Assembly (NCBI RefSeq): GCF_001598435.1 | Contig: NZ_BCYY01000001.1 | Span: forward strand, 1-64,000 | Origin: Sphingomonas pituitosa NBRC 102491 | GTDB lineage: Bacteria > Pseudomonadota > Alphaproteobacteria > Sphingomonadales > Sphingomonadaceae | Direction of reading: 5' to 3' | DNA: 64,000 bases | Shown here: positions 44,955-55,934 of the stretch, piece by piece | Position numbering within the stretch: the first letter of the stretch is position 1 | Layout of the letters: each line of letters begins with the position of its first letter | Position numbers and translations under genes: made by a program | Notes under the pieces: model-generated | Seen by the model: only the letters and a program-made list of their open reading frames with translations | Database searches by the model: none | What the model was told of the DNA's origin: nothing

Positions 44955-47042
44955 TCAGGCGAGCGTGCGCACGTTCGGCTCGCGGTCCCAATAGCGGCGC
45001 TTTGCGGCTTCGACGAAGCCCTCGAGGTCGGTGACGCCCTCGTCGGGCTCCACGCCCGCCTTGTCGAGTAGCGGCTGCGCGGCGGCATTGGCGCCGATCG
45101 CCTTGAGGTGCCCGAACGCGTCCATCACCCACTGTACCGCGGCGCCTTCCTTGACGAGCTTGGCCGCGGCCTCATCCGAGAGGATCACCGCGCAGGCATC
45201 CACCGTCACCGAGGGCTGGCCAAAGAGCTGGGCATCGGCGGCGACCTTCGATCCGTCCGACAAGGGCACGTTGCCCACCTTCGGCGCGATCGTCAGCACG
45301 TTGCCGCCGGCCGCCTTCACCGCGCCCTTCAGCGCGGCGAGTTCGCCGGCATCGGTGCCGTCGGCGAACAGGATGCCGACGGTGCGGCCCTCCAGCGTGT
45401 GGATTTCGCGCGAGCCGCGGATGATCCGCAGCGCCGGCGATGGCTCCATGTCGAGCACGGGCGCGGCCGTGGGGGACGCGTCCGGCAGGTCCATCGCCAG
45501 CCCGTCGGCGACGCGCTGGGCCAGCGTCTCGTCGACGTTGCGCAGGTTCGCCATCATCTGGATGCGAATATGGTCGAGGCTGACCTTCGACAGCTCGAAC
45601 ACCAGCGCCGAGGCGATATGCGCCTGCTCGGCCGGGTCCATCGAGCGGAAGAACAGACGCGCCTGGCTATAGTGATCGGCGAAGCTTTCCGGCCGGATCC
45701 GGAGCTTCTCGCCCTGCTCCTCGGAGGGGAAGGTCTTGTAGCCCTTCTCCGGGTCCTCGCGCGCGCCGCCCTCCTCGCCGGCCCTGGCGAGGCTGTTCGG
45801 CTCGTAATTGGCGCGGCCCTTCGGCACCGCCATCTGCATATGGCCGTCGCGCTGCTGGTTCAGGAACGGGCAGCCCGCCGCCTCGGTACGGCCCTTGGCG
45901 GCGTTGATCGGCAACTGGTGGAAATTGACCGAGCCGAGCCGCGACAGCTGCGTGTCGGTATAGCTGAACAGCCGACCCTGAAGCAGCGGATCGTTGCTGA
46001 AGCCGATGCCGGGCACGACATGGCTCGGCACGAACGCCGCCTGTTCGGTCTCGGCGAAGAAATTGTCGGGATAGCGATCGAGCACCATCCGGCCGACGAT
46101 CCGCACCGGCAGCACTTCCTCCGGGATCAGCTTGGTCGCGTCGAGCACGTCATAGGGCTGCGCGTTGGCGAAATCCTCGTCGAACAGCTGCACGCCGAGC
46201 TCCCAGGTCGGATAATCGCCGCGGTCGATCCGTTCGAAGAGGTCGCGGCGCTGGAAATCGGGGTCGGCGCCGGCGATCTTGACCGTCTCGTCCCAGATCG
46301 TCGAGGCGAGGCCCGCCTTGGGTTTCCAGTGGAACTTGACGAAGGTGCTCTTGCCCTCGGCGTCGATCAGCCGGAAGGTGTGGACGCCGAAGCCCTCCAT
46401 CGTCGCGAAGCTGCGCGGCAGCGTGCGGTCCGACATTGCCCACATGATCATGTGGGTCGATTCGGGCATCAGGCTGATGAAATCCCAGAAGGTGTCGTGC
46501 GCGGTCGCCGCCTGCGGGTAGCCGCGATCGGCCTCCATCTTGGCGGCGTGGATAAGGTCCGGGAACTTGATCGCGTCCTGGATGAAGAAGACGGGAATGT
46601 TGTTGCCGACGAGATCCCAATTGCCCTCGCGGGTATAGAATTTCACCGCGAAGCCGCGCACGTCGCGCGGCGTGTCGACCGATCCGGCACCGCCCGCGAC
46701 GGTGGAGAAGCGGACGAACACCTCGGTGCGCTGGCCCTTCTTCTGGAACAGATCGGCAATGGTGACGTCAGCGAGGCTGTCGGTGACCTCGAAATAGCCG
46801 TGCGCGGCCGAGCCGCGGGCATGGACGATCCGTTCGGGAATGCGCTCGTGATCGAAGTGGTTCATCTTCTCGCGGAAGACTTCGTCCTCGATCAGCACCG
46901 GGCCGCGGGCGCCGGCCTTCAGCTGGTTCTGGTTGTCGCTGATCGGCGTCCCGTGGTTCGTGGTGAGCACCGGATGCTTGGCATCGGTCACCTGATGCGT
47001 CTCGCCACCGGCGGAGGCGTTACGGTCGTTCTGATCTGTCAT
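44955..47042 (-). CDS. katE: Large-subunit catalase (HPII/KatE type)
   Basis: About 695 residues, a clade 2 monofunctional heme catalase. The distal His is in [16 protein letters not shown], the Asn in [13 protein letters not shown], and the proximal Tyr in [20 protein letters not shown]. The extra C-terminal flavodoxin/GATase-like domain (about 560-690, [24 protein letters not shown]) is typical of the large subunit. It breaks down H2O2. The ATG at 47042 after GAGGATG is used rather than one five codons upstream. Confidence 0.96.
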   Translation of the reverse strand: MTDQNDRNASAGGETHQVTDAKHPVLTTNHGTPISDNQNQLKAGARGPVLIEDEVFREKMNHFDHERIPERIVHARGSAAHGYFEVTDSLADVTIADLFQKKGQRTEVFVRFSTVAGGAGSVDTPRDVRGFAVKFYTREGNWDLVGNNIPVFFIQDAIKFPDLIHAAKMEADRGYPQAATAHDTFWDFISLMPESTHMIMWAMSDRTLPRSFATMEGFGVHTFRLIDAEGKSTFVKFHWKPKAGLASTIWDETVKIAGADPDFQRRDLFERIDRGDYPTWELGVQLFDEDFANAQPYDVLDATKLIPEEVLPVRIVGRMVLDRYPDNFFAETEQAAFVPSHVVPGIGFSNDPLLQGRLFSYTDTQLSRLGSVNFHQLPINAAKGRTEAAGCPFLNQQRDGHMQMAVPKGRANYEPNSLARAGEEGGAREDPEKGYKTFPSEEQGEKLRIRPESFADHYSQARLFFRSMDPAEQAHIASALVFELSKVSLDHIRIQMMANLRNVDETLAQRVADGLAMDLPDASPTAAPVLDMEPSPALRIIRGSREIHTLEGRTVGILFADGTDAGELAALKGAVKAAGGNVLTIAPKVGNVPLSDGSKVAADAQLFGQPSVTVDACAVILSDEAAAKLVKEGAAVQWVMDAFGHLKAIGANAAAQPLLDKAGVEPDEGVTDLEGFVEAAKRRYWDREPNVRTLA

Positions 47043-47084
47043 GGGGCATCCTCGCAAGCGTACGAGGAGTGAACGACCCGCGGA

Positions 47085-47498
47085 TCAGGCAGTTGCGCTA
47101 GGTTTGTGACCCAAGTCAATTTCTCGCGCGGTGTCGCTGCTTCCCGTAGCAGCGGCGATCAGTGCCAGGAGCGGGGCATAATCCGCGGCAGTCAGCGCAC
47201 CGAAACAGACATACCGACCGCGTCGACCTTCGCCCCGCAGAAGCCCCGAGGGATCGGGCAATCCCGCTCCCTCGGCGAAATGAAGCAGGAGGTTGGGCGG
47301 ATCGACGACCAGTCGCAGCACCACCGGCCCGCCGGAGCGTGGCGCGTACATAAGGGTCCGCCCCACCGCGCGCATCATGTCCCGCTCCACCGCCGCGGGC
47401 CATGCCGATCGCAGCAAGGTCCGAGCGACGACCAGGCGGTTGGCGAGGTCCGCACCAAACGTGACCTCGCACGTCCCGGCGGACCTCGCCGTATCCAA
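47085..47498 (-). CDS. DUF1801-like hypothetical protein
   Basis: 137 residues. VDPPNLLLHFAEGAGLPDPSGLLRGEGRRGRYVCFGAL resembles the C-terminal core of DUF1801-type proteins, an uncharacterised small alpha/beta family. The rest is weakly conserved. The only good start is a TTG ten bases after the recA stop, with no clear ribosome site, so it may be translated by read-on from recA. The assignment is tentative. Confidence 0.55.
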   Translation of the reverse strand: MDTARSAGTCEVTFGADLANRLVVARTLLRSAWPAAVERDMMRAVGRTLMYAPRSGGPVVLRLVVDPPNLLLHFAEGAGLPDPSGLLRGEGRRGRYVCFGALTAADYAPLLALIAAATGSSDTAREIDLGHKPSATA

Positions 47499-47508
47499 GG
47501 TCCGCCGA

Positions 47509-48579
47509 TCAGATATCGTCGTCGGGCTCCGGACCGGCCATCAGCCCTTCGGCGACCTGCTCGGTGCGGCCGCGGATCGCGGCTTCCAGCCGGTTGCAGA
47601 CCTCCGCATTCTCGCGCAGGAAATTCTTCGAATTCTCGCGCCCCTGGCCGATGCGGATGCTGTCATAGCTGAACCACGCACCTGCCTTCTCGACCAGCCC
47701 GGCCTTCACGCCGAGATCGAGGATCTCGCCGATCTTGGAGATGCCCTCGCCGTACATGATGTCGAATTCGACCTGCTTGAACGGCGGCGCGACCTTGTTC
47801 TTCACCACCTTGACGCGGGTCGCGTTGCCGATGATCTCGTCGCGGTCCTTGATCTGGCCGGTGCGGCGGATGTCGAGGCGGACCGAGGCGTAGAACTTGA
47901 GCGCGTTGCCACCCGTCGTCGTCTCCGGATTGCCGTACATCACGCCGATCTTCATGCGCAGCTGGTTGATGAAGATCACCATGCAGCGCGAGCGGCTGAT
48001 CGAACCGGTCAGCTTGCGCAGGCTCTGCGACATCAGGCGCGCCTGAAGCCCGACATGGCTGTCACCCATCTCGCCTTCGATTTCGGCGCGCGGCACCAGG
48101 GCCGCGACCGAATCGACCACCAGCACGTCGATCGCGTTCGAGCGGACCAGCGTGTCGACGATCTCCAGCGCCTGCTCGCCAGTATCGGGCTGCGAGACGA
48201 TCAGTTCGTCGATGTTGACGCCCAGCTTCTTGGCATAGACCGGATCGAGCGCATGCTCGGCGTCGACGAACGCAGCCACGCCGCCATTCTTCTGCGCCTC
48301 GGCGATCACGTGCAGCGCCAGCGTCGTCTTGCCCGAGCTTTCCGGACCATAGACTTCGATCACGCGGCCGCGCGGCAGCCCGCCGACGCCGAGCGCGATG
48401 TCGAGCCCCAGCGAGCCGGTGGAGATCGCCTCGACCTGCATCGTCTCCTTCGAGCCCAGCCGCATGGCCGACCCCTTGCCGAAGGCGCGGTCGATCTGCG
48501 CGAGGGCGGCGTCGAGCGCCTTCTGCTTGTCCGTGGGATTGGCCATATTGCCGTCGATCACCTTGAGAGATGCTGCCAT
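47509..48579 (-). CDS. recA: Recombinase RecA
   Basis: 356 residues, standard length. Walker [14 protein letters not shown], Walker [23 protein letters not shown], the L1 and L2 loops ([33 protein letters not shown]) and an acidic tail ending PEPDDDI are all present. It promotes strand exchange and LexA self-cleavage. A LexA-type box lies upstream. The ATG follows GAGG by eight bases. Confidence 0.98.
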   Translation of the reverse strand: MAASLKVIDGNMANPTDKQKALDAALAQIDRAFGKGSAMRLGSKETMQVEAISTGSLGLDIALGVGGLPRGRVIEVYGPESSGKTTLALHVIAEAQKNGGVAAFVDAEHALDPVYAKKLGVNIDELIVSQPDTGEQALEIVDTLVRSNAIDVLVVDSVAALVPRAEIEGEMGDSHVGLQARLMSQSLRKLTGSISRSRCMVIFINQLRMKIGVMYGNPETTTGGNALKFYASVRLDIRRTGQIKDRDEIIGNATRVKVVKNKVAPPFKQVEFDIMYGEGISKIGEILDLGVKAGLVEKAGAWFSYDSIRIGQGRENSKNFLRENAEVCNRLEAAIRGRTEQVAEGLMAGPEPDDDI

Positions 48580-48656
48580 TGGGAAGCCTCGTCGCTAGAG
48601 GGTTTGCACGCCGCGTTCAACTGTGTTGACCGCCATGTATTCCATTTGTTCCGTGA

Positions 48657-48671
48657 GAACAAGAGCGGAAC
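48657..48671 (-). promoter_or_regulatory. LexA (SOS) box of recA
   Basis: GAAC-AAGAGCG-GAAC (on the minus strand GTTC-N7-GTTC) is a perfect match to the alphaproteobacterial LexA operator, about 80 bases upstream of the recA start. The overlapping palindrome TTGTTC-CGTGA-GAACAA (48646-48662) may add a second half-site. Confidence 0.85.
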
Positions 48672-48718
48672 GCCGCAGAAGATTTGCGAGTACGCGTCAG
48701 GCTGGCTAGCGATGGGCA

Positions 48719-49438
48719 ATGACCATGATCGTCGGCCACGTCTCCGCCCTCTCCCGTTTCCCGGTGAAATCCATGGCCGGCGAGGCGCTGGCGGTGGCCG
48801 AAATGGACTGGCAGGGCATCGAGGGCGACCGCCAATATGCCTTTGTCCGCACGGCGAACGGCACGCGCTTTCCGTGGCTTACCGCGCGCGAAGTGCCGGG
48901 CATGGTGTTGCACCGGGCACGCTTCGCCGACGCCGCCGCGCCGAAGACGAGCGCGATCGAGGTAGAGGCACCCGATGGCGGCGTGCGCTCGCTCCACGAT
49001 GCCGGCTTGCTGGCACATCTGACGGAGGCGGCGCGCGAACCCGTGTCGCTGATCCAGGTGGCGCGCGGCGTCTACGATTCGATGCCGGTCTCGCTCCAGA
49101 CCAGCGCCGGCCATCGCGCGCTCGAGGCGGCACATGGCGGCCGGATCGACCCGCGCCGCTTCCGCATCAACGTCACGATCGAAAGCGAACTCCTGCCCGA
49201 GCAGTGGCAGGGCCTGCGCCTGGCGTTCGGCGACCCGGCCGAGGACGGCGCGATCGTCCAATGCGCCGATCCGATCCAGCGCTGCGTGCTGGTCACCATC
49301 GACCCGGATACGGGGGCCAAGGACCCGATGATCCTGCGCACGGTCGCGCAGCGGTTTGCGGCCTGTTACGGCCTCTATTCGGCACCGGCGCGGCCGGGGC
49401 TGATCCGGGTAGGCGATCCGGTGCGGGTGTTGGGGTAA
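48719..49438 (+). CDS. MOSC-domain protein
   Basis: 239 residues. An N-terminal beta-barrel (VSALSRFPVKSMAGEALAVAEMDWQGIEGDRQYAFV) and a C-terminal MOSC domain with RRFRINVTIE and DPIQRCVLVTIDPDTG are seen, the latter holding the conserved Cys in the usual R-C-x-x-x-x-I-D-P setting. MOSC domains of this layout bind or move molybdenum cofactor sulfur (YcbX/mARC type). It is divergent from recA. No molybdoenzyme is nearby. Confidence 0.88.
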   Translation: MTMIVGHVSALSRFPVKSMAGEALAVAEMDWQGIEGDRQYAFVRTANGTRFPWLTAREVPGMVLHRARFADAAAPKTSAIEVEAPDGGVRSLHDAGLLAHLTEAAREPVSLIQVARGVYDSMPVSLQTSAGHRALEAAHGGRIDPRRFRINVTIESELLPEQWQGLRLAFGDPAEDGAIVQCADPIQRCVLVTIDPDTGAKDPMILRTVAQRFAACYGLYSAPARPGLIRVGDPVRVLG

Positions 49439-49450
49439 CCGCTCAAATCG

Positions 49451-49543
49451 TCATCCCGGCGGAAGCCGGGATCCAGACGCCACTCCGCCCCAGAAATAGC
49501 CGCGCCGGCGGCCCCAATGGATTCCGGCTTTCGCCGGAATGAC
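49451..49543. repeat. Pair of inverted REP-like intergenic repeats
   Basis: Two modules of about 25 bases face each other: TCATCCCGGCGGAAGCCGGG... at 49451-49475 and its inverted copy ...CCGGCTTTCGCCGGAATGA at 49518-49542, identical at 22 of 25 positions. Each module is itself a hairpin. They lie between the convergent MOSC and S9 peptidase genes, as extragenic repeats usually do, and probably end both transcripts. Confidence 0.75.
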
Positions 49544-49580
49544 AGATGGTTGGGAGGGAGACATAGCCCCTCCCCCGGCT

Positions 49581-51626
<2,046 letters not shown>

Positions 51627-51678
51627 GGCGGCCACGATAGCCGGAAGGTATCGCCCGATACAATCGGGCGATTGCCGA

Positions 51679-52143
51679 TCAGCGGCTGCCGGTGATCCGC
51701 GCGATCTCACGGGAGACGATCTGCTCGACGAGCTGCGGCAGGTTCTCGTCTAGCCAGTCGCGCAGCATCGGCTTCAGCATTTCTCGCACCAGCCCTTCGA
51801 GCGTATCCGAGCCCGGCACCTGCGGCTTCACCACCAGCCGCGACAAGGCCTCCAGCTTTTCGCGGCTTGCCTCGGCGACACGATCGGAAAGGATGGGGTC
51901 TGCCGCCGCAACAGCCGCCGCCGGTCCCGAAACCACCGCCTCTGCAATCGGCTCGCTCAGCTCGAGAACGTCTTCGGGCGGCAGCGTTGCCGATGGTCTG
52001 TCCTCGGGCTCAGGCTCGGGCACCGCGCGCAAAGGACGCCCGCGGGCGAACGCGCCGGGCTCGTCATCGGCGATGATCCGTTTGATCGATGCGAGGATCT
52101 CCTCCATCGACGGCTCGCTGCTGGCATTCCCCATCGCGTCCAT
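51679..52143 (-). CDS. DUF2497/PopZ-type polar organising protein
   Basis: 154 residues. The N-terminal helix SEPSMEEILASIKRIIADDEPG and the C-terminal helices LEGLVREMLKPMLRDWLDENLPQLVEQIVSREIARI frame a Pro/Glu/Ala-rich disordered middle. This is the PopZ layout, in which the C-terminus oligomerises at the cell pole and the N-terminus binds client proteins. In many alphaproteobacteria this gene precedes valS; here an S9 peptidase follows. It lies downstream of a tolC-type gene. Confidence 0.85.
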   Translation of the reverse strand: MDAMGNASSEPSMEEILASIKRIIADDEPGAFARGRPLRAVPEPEPEDRPSATLPPEDVLELSEPIAEAVVSGPAAAVAAADPILSDRVAEASREKLEALSRLVVKPQVPGSDTLEGLVREMLKPMLRDWLDENLPQLVEQIVSREIARITGSR

Positions 52144-52171
52144 CCTGGCGTTCGAGTGCGAGCTCCCTCAA

Positions 52172-53725
52172 TCAGGGATTCGGCCGGTCGCTGTCAACCG
52201 GACGCCGCAGCGTGGGATCGAGCGGCACCCCGATTACCTCGGCGCCCTGAGCCGCCGTGGTGCGCGTGGTAGTGCCTACCGGCCGCGGCGTCTTGTCGTC
52301 GCGCCAGTCATTGATGCGGTTGCGCACCCGAGCGTAGTTGACGCTCGGATCGTAGAGAAGGCGGCTGTCGAAGCTGAGATCCTTGGCCTGCGCGCGACCC
52401 ATCGACGCAAGCAGACTGAAGCCAGCGACATACGCATCCCGCTCGGCGGTGACATACTGGACCTGCGAGTTGAGCAGTTCCTGCTCGGCGTTCAGGATGT
52501 CGAGGATGGTGCGGGTGCCGACGCTGTTCTCGGCACGCACGCCTTCCAGGCTGAGCTGGTTGGCCTGTACTGCGGTGCGCGACGATTCGATCACGCGCAG
52601 CGCCGCCTGGTAGCTGGCATAGGCCGAGCGCGCCTGTGCGATCACCCCGCGCTCGGTCAGCGTCACCTGCTCGATCGCCGCGCCCTCGCGGGCCTGGGCC
52701 TGGCGGACCTGCGCGGCGGGGCGCCCCGCCTGGAACAGCGGCAGCGTTACCTGCACGCCCACCGTGGCGTTGGTCCCGTTCGGGTTGAGGCCCGCACGCT
52801 GACCGATCGAGCCGACCGAGCCGAGATAGTTGTAATAATTCCCGCCTAGTCCCAGGCTCACCTGCGGCAGGCGGCCAGATTGCGCGACTCGCGTATCGTA
52901 GCGCGTGGCGTCACGAGCGAGCTGGGCGGCTTCGAGGAACGGGTTGTTGGCGAGCGCCACCTGCTCTGCCGTCTGCACGTCCTCCGGCAGGTTCGGCAGC
53001 GGCGGGGGCGGTGCGAGCACGCCCGGCGGGGTGCCTACCACGCGGATATAGGTTTCGCGGCTGCCGATCAGTTGCGCCTCGGCGCTGCGCAGCTGGGACT
53101 GGGCGAGCGCGAGGCGCGCCTCGGACTGGGCGACATCGGTACGGGTCAGGTCGCCCACCTGAAACCGGTCGCGTGTCGCCTGAAGGTTCACCTCGAGGAC
53201 GTGCACGTTTTCCTGGTTGAGGCGAACGATCGACTCGTCACGGATGACATTGAGATACGCGGTGACCGTCTGGGTAAAGATGTCCGCTTCGGTGCCGCGC
53301 AGGTTGGCCCGGCCGGCGTTCACCCGCACCTCTGCCGCCCGCACCGAATTCCGAATCCGACCGCCATTGTAGATCGGCTGCGACAGGTTGAGCCCCAGCT
53401 GCGCCTGGCGCGATGGCGTCAGCGCGGTCGCATCGGTATTATACAGGCTGTCATTGGCGCCGCCGGTGGCGTTCAGGCCGGGCAGCCCCTGCGAACGCGC
53501 GATCGGAACATTCTCGTCATTGGCGCGCTGGTTGGCGCGTTCCGACTGGAGATCGGGATTGGTTGCATAGGCCTGCGCAAGCGCGTCCTGCAGCGTCGTG
53601 GTCGGCGCCGCAGTCTTCGCGCCCGGGGAGGGCACATCCTGACGACCGCTGGGCGCGGTCTGGGCGAACGCCGGTGCCCCGAGGGAAACGAGGCTCACAC
53701 CAATGAGCAAAAAGTTCAGTCGCAT
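52172..53725 (-). CDS. TolC-family outer-membrane efflux channel
   Basis: 517 residues with a signal peptide (LLIGVSLVSLGAPAFAQ). Two TolC repeats are seen, beginning TLQDALAQAYATNPDLQSERANQRAND and VALANNPFLEAAQLARDATRYDTRVAQSGRLPQVSLG, with GLNLSQPIYNGGRIRNSVRAAEVRV strands. It forms a trimeric channel for type I secretion or drug efflux. It is 17 bases after the Pcm-like gene and before the PopZ-type gene, an order known from other sphingomonads. Confidence 0.94.
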   Translation of the reverse strand: MRLNFLLIGVSLVSLGAPAFAQTAPSGRQDVPSPGAKTAAPTTTLQDALAQAYATNPDLQSERANQRANDENVPIARSQGLPGLNATGGANDSLYNTDATALTPSRQAQLGLNLSQPIYNGGRIRNSVRAAEVRVNAGRANLRGTEADIFTQTVTAYLNVIRDESIVRLNQENVHVLEVNLQATRDRFQVGDLTRTDVAQSEARLALAQSQLRSAEAQLIGSRETYIRVVGTPPGVLAPPPPLPNLPEDVQTAEQVALANNPFLEAAQLARDATRYDTRVAQSGRLPQVSLGLGGNYYNYLGSVGSIGQRAGLNPNGTNATVGVQVTLPLFQAGRPAAQVRQAQAREGAAIEQVTLTERGVIAQARSAYASYQAALRVIESSRTAVQANQLSLEGVRAENSVGTRTILDILNAEQELLNSQVQYVTAERDAYVAGFSLLASMGRAQAKDLSFDSRLLYDPSVNYARVRNRINDWRDDKTPRPVGTTTRTTAAQGAEVIGVPLDPTLRRPVDSDRPNP

Positions 53726-53742
53726 GAGCCCCGCTTTTAAGG

Positions 53743-54429
53743 TTAAAAGGTAAATTTTCTCGGTTTTTCAAAGCCCGGCAGCGTCGCGACCTCGATATCG
53801 AGGAAATCGACAAGACCGAAGCCCCCTTCGGTTCGACGGCCGAGCGCAAGGCGCGTCACGCCGCGGTCGATCACGCCCGAAACCACGCGGCCACCGATCT
53901 TGACCTGGCCGATGATCGCCTGCGGCAGTTCCTCGACGGCGCCGTCGATGACCACCAGATCATAGGGCCCATGCGCAGCCCATCCAGCGTTGAGCGGGCC
54001 CTGGACCAGCTCGACATTCGCCGCCCCGGCAAGGCCGCCCCGCGCGATCGCGAGCAGCGCCGGTTCTTCCTCGAGCGCGACGACCGAGGCAACCAGCGTC
54101 GACAGCAGCGCCGCAGCATAGCCGCCGGCCGCGCCGATCAGCAGTACATGGTCGCTCGGCTGCAATTCCGCTTCGGTAAGCAGCCGGCCGGTCGCCAGTG
54201 GCGAATCGTGGCGACGGCCGTTGCCGAGCGGCAGCAGCGTGTCGCGATAGGCGAGCGCGCGCTGCTCGGGCGGCAGGAACACTTCACGTGGTACTTGCGA
54301 CATTGCCGTCACCACACGAGGATCGTTCACCGCGTTGGTACGCAGCTGGCTCGCCACCATGGCGTGGCGCATCGCTTCGAAACGGGGCGCTTCGAGGGGC
54401 GCAGGGTCGACCATAAGGGCCATCATCAC
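53743..54429 (-). CDS. Protein-L-isoaspartate O-methyltransferase family protein
   Basis: 228 residues. The opening RHAMVASQLRTNAVNDPRVVTAMSQVPREVFLPP is the Pcm signature. The AdoMet motif is degenerate (VLLIGAAGGYAAALLSTL rather than IGTGSGYQ), and the post-motif I acidic pair is VVALEEEPAL. It may methylate isoaspartyl residues, or have diverged to another role given its fixed place next to tolC. The start is near 54429; an ATG three residues in is possible. Confidence 0.85.
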   Translation of the reverse strand: MMMALMVDPAPLEAPRFEAMRHAMVASQLRTNAVNDPRVVTAMSQVPREVFLPPEQRALAYRDTLLPLGNGRRHDSPLATGRLLTEAELQPSDHVLLIGAAGGYAAALLSTLVASVVALEEEPALLAIARGGLAGAANVELVQGPLNAGWAAHGPYDLVVIDGAVEELPQAIIGQVKIGGRVVSGVIDRGVTRLALGRRTEGGFGLVDFLDIEVATLPGFEKPRKFTF

Positions 54430-54590
54430 TCCGCTTGTCGCACAACCGTATTAGTTGTGCAATACACTTGTTGCTATCCCGAGGCTTCTATCGTGCCGTT
54501 GGGGACTCGCCAAGCGAGAGCGACGTTATTTTGAAACTCTGTTGACATTGCCCCGTCCCCAAGGGCATTGGCCCCGCCTCACCTCCGGAT

Positions 54591-54664
54591 GGCCCGATGG
54601 CGGAGTGGTGACGCAGCGGACTGCAAATCCGTATACGCCGGTTCGATTCCGGCTCGGGCCTCCA
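54591..54664 (+). tRNA. tRNA-Cys (GCA)
   Basis: 74 bases fold as a tRNA. Acceptor GGCCCGA pairs with TCGGGCC, the discriminator is U and CCA is encoded. The anticodon loop holds GCA at 54623-54625, and the T arm is CCGGTTCGATTCCGG. It lies about 1.3 kb upstream of cysS. Confidence 0.97.
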
Positions 54665-54760
54665 CATGGCGCAAGCGGGCGCCCTTCTTCCTCTTGCAGA
54701 CATGCGAAGGACGCCCGCTGCCCCGTGCAGCGAACGCCCTTTCCCCGTTGTCAGCCGTGC

Positions 54761-55162
54761 TTAGCGGCGGCCGCGGCAATCGCCGCCGTCGATCGCGCGG
54801 CCAGCCAGCGCGCCTGCGCCCGCACCGATGATCGTGCCCGTGCCGCTGCGGCGATAGGAGCTGCCGCGGCCGATCTCGCCGCCCAGCAGACCGCCCGCGA
54901 TCGCGCCCAGGATGGTGCCCGTGGTACCGTCGCTGCAGCGCTGACGGTAGTTGCGGTTGCGATAGGCGTAGCGCGGACGCTCGTCGCGATAATCGCGATA
55001 CTCCCGCGCATCCCGATAGTCCCGGTAATCGCCGCGATACTCGCGGTCGTAGTGGCTATAGCCGTCGCGATAGCCCCAGTCCTGAGCGGCCGCCGGGGTC
55101 GCGGCGATCGAACCGGTCATCAGCGTAGCAGCCATCGTGGCGCCGATCAGAAACTTCTTCAT
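54761..55162 (-). CDS. Glycine-zipper surface protein
   Basis: 133 residues. Signal peptide MKKFLIGATMAATLMTGSIAATPAAAQ. A Tyr/Arg/Asp-rich middle repeats YRDYRD units. The C-terminal glycine-zipper membrane module (GTILGAIAGGLLGGEIGRG, GTIIGAGAGALAGRAIDGG) is of the Rick_17kDa/2TM type. It is likely an envelope protein of unknown role. The start ATG at 55162 gives the clean signal; an upstream in-frame extension is rejected. Confidence 0.85.
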   Translation of the reverse strand: MKKFLIGATMAATLMTGSIAATPAAAQDWGYRDGYSHYDREYRGDYRDYRDAREYRDYRDERPRYAYRNRNYRQRCSDGTTGTILGAIAGGLLGGEIGRGSSYRRSGTGTIIGAGAGALAGRAIDGGDCRGRR

Positions 55163-55364
55163 GTCTTCATCTCCTCGCGGTGGCAGCTGGTGCCGCCGTC
55201 TGAAGGCTGATTCGCACAAAGCGACTGTTGGAAGCCTGAATGCGCTCGTTAGCTCATGTTCAGCTAATCGATTGGCCCGGATCGGGACGCACCTCCCGCA
55301 ACGTCCGCGCGGAACCATGACACCTGGGAAACGTTCTTTCGGCCTACTGGAGGGAACCGCCCGC

Positions 55365-55583
55365 ATGTACGATTTCGGCATCCGCCGCGCGCTGACCGGC
55401 ACTCGCATGGCCTATCGCCCGCACGAGACCAATGCCTGCCCCGGCTGCGGCCAGTCGCACTGGATGGTCGGCCGGATGACGGCCGAGTGCGCCTTTTGCG
55501 GAACGGCCTTGCCACTGCATCACGGTGCCGTCGGCGGCAGCGCGCTCCACGCCCGCCCCACCCATCCGCCCCTGGCGGCCTGA
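55365..55583 (+). CDS. Small zinc-ribbon protein
   Basis: About 72 residues with two CxxC knuckles, NACPGCGQSH and AECAFCGTAL, so it should bind one zinc. MYDFGIRRALTGTRMAYRPHE precedes them. The ATG at 55365 follows GGAGGGAA. It ends four bases before the next small gene, forming a pair. No defined family or function is recognised. Confidence 0.7.
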   Translation: MYDFGIRRALTGTRMAYRPHETNACPGCGQSHWMVGRMTAECAFCGTALPLHHGAVGGSALHARPTHPPLAA

Positions 55584-55586
55584 ACC

Positions 55587-55877
55587 ATGACCAGCATCGC
55601 CTCCACCTCGCCGATCGAGCGAATCGCCCGGGTGATCGCCGCTGAGATGCTGAGCCCCAACGCCGAAGGCGCGGGCGAGCTCAGCCGGCCGGTGAGCGAG
55701 ATCGTCGACACGATCTGGTCGCGCGAGACCGACCGCGCCCTTGCCGTCCTGCGCACGCTGCGCGAGCCCACCATGACGATGATCGAGGCAGGCCGCACCG
55801 CCGGGGACGATCCCGCGCGTATCTGGAGCGCGATGGTCAACGCGGCGATCGCCGAGGCGCCCGCCCTCGCCGACTGA
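55587..55877 (+). CDS. Small hypothetical protein
   Basis: 96 residues, helical and without membrane segments or a signal. IERIARVIAAEMLSPN then TIWSRETDRALAVLRTLREPT are notable. It follows the zinc-ribbon gene by four bases and probably shares its transcript. Similar short proteins occur in sphingomonads; the function is unknown. Confidence 0.65.
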   Translation: MTSIASTSPIERIARVIAAEMLSPNAEGAGELSRPVSEIVDTIWSRETDRALAVLRTLREPTMTMIEAGRTAGDDPARIWSAMVNAAIAEAPALAD

Positions 55878-55934
55878 CGCCGCGCCGACCGTGCCGGGTT
55901 TGTCGCGCGCATTTTGTTCGCTATGCGCAGTCCC

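Noticed and set aside
45108..47072. A 650-codon plus-strand frame opposite the catalase gene
   Set aside because: The catalase on the other strand is full length with all active-site residues, so this is an antisense shadow.
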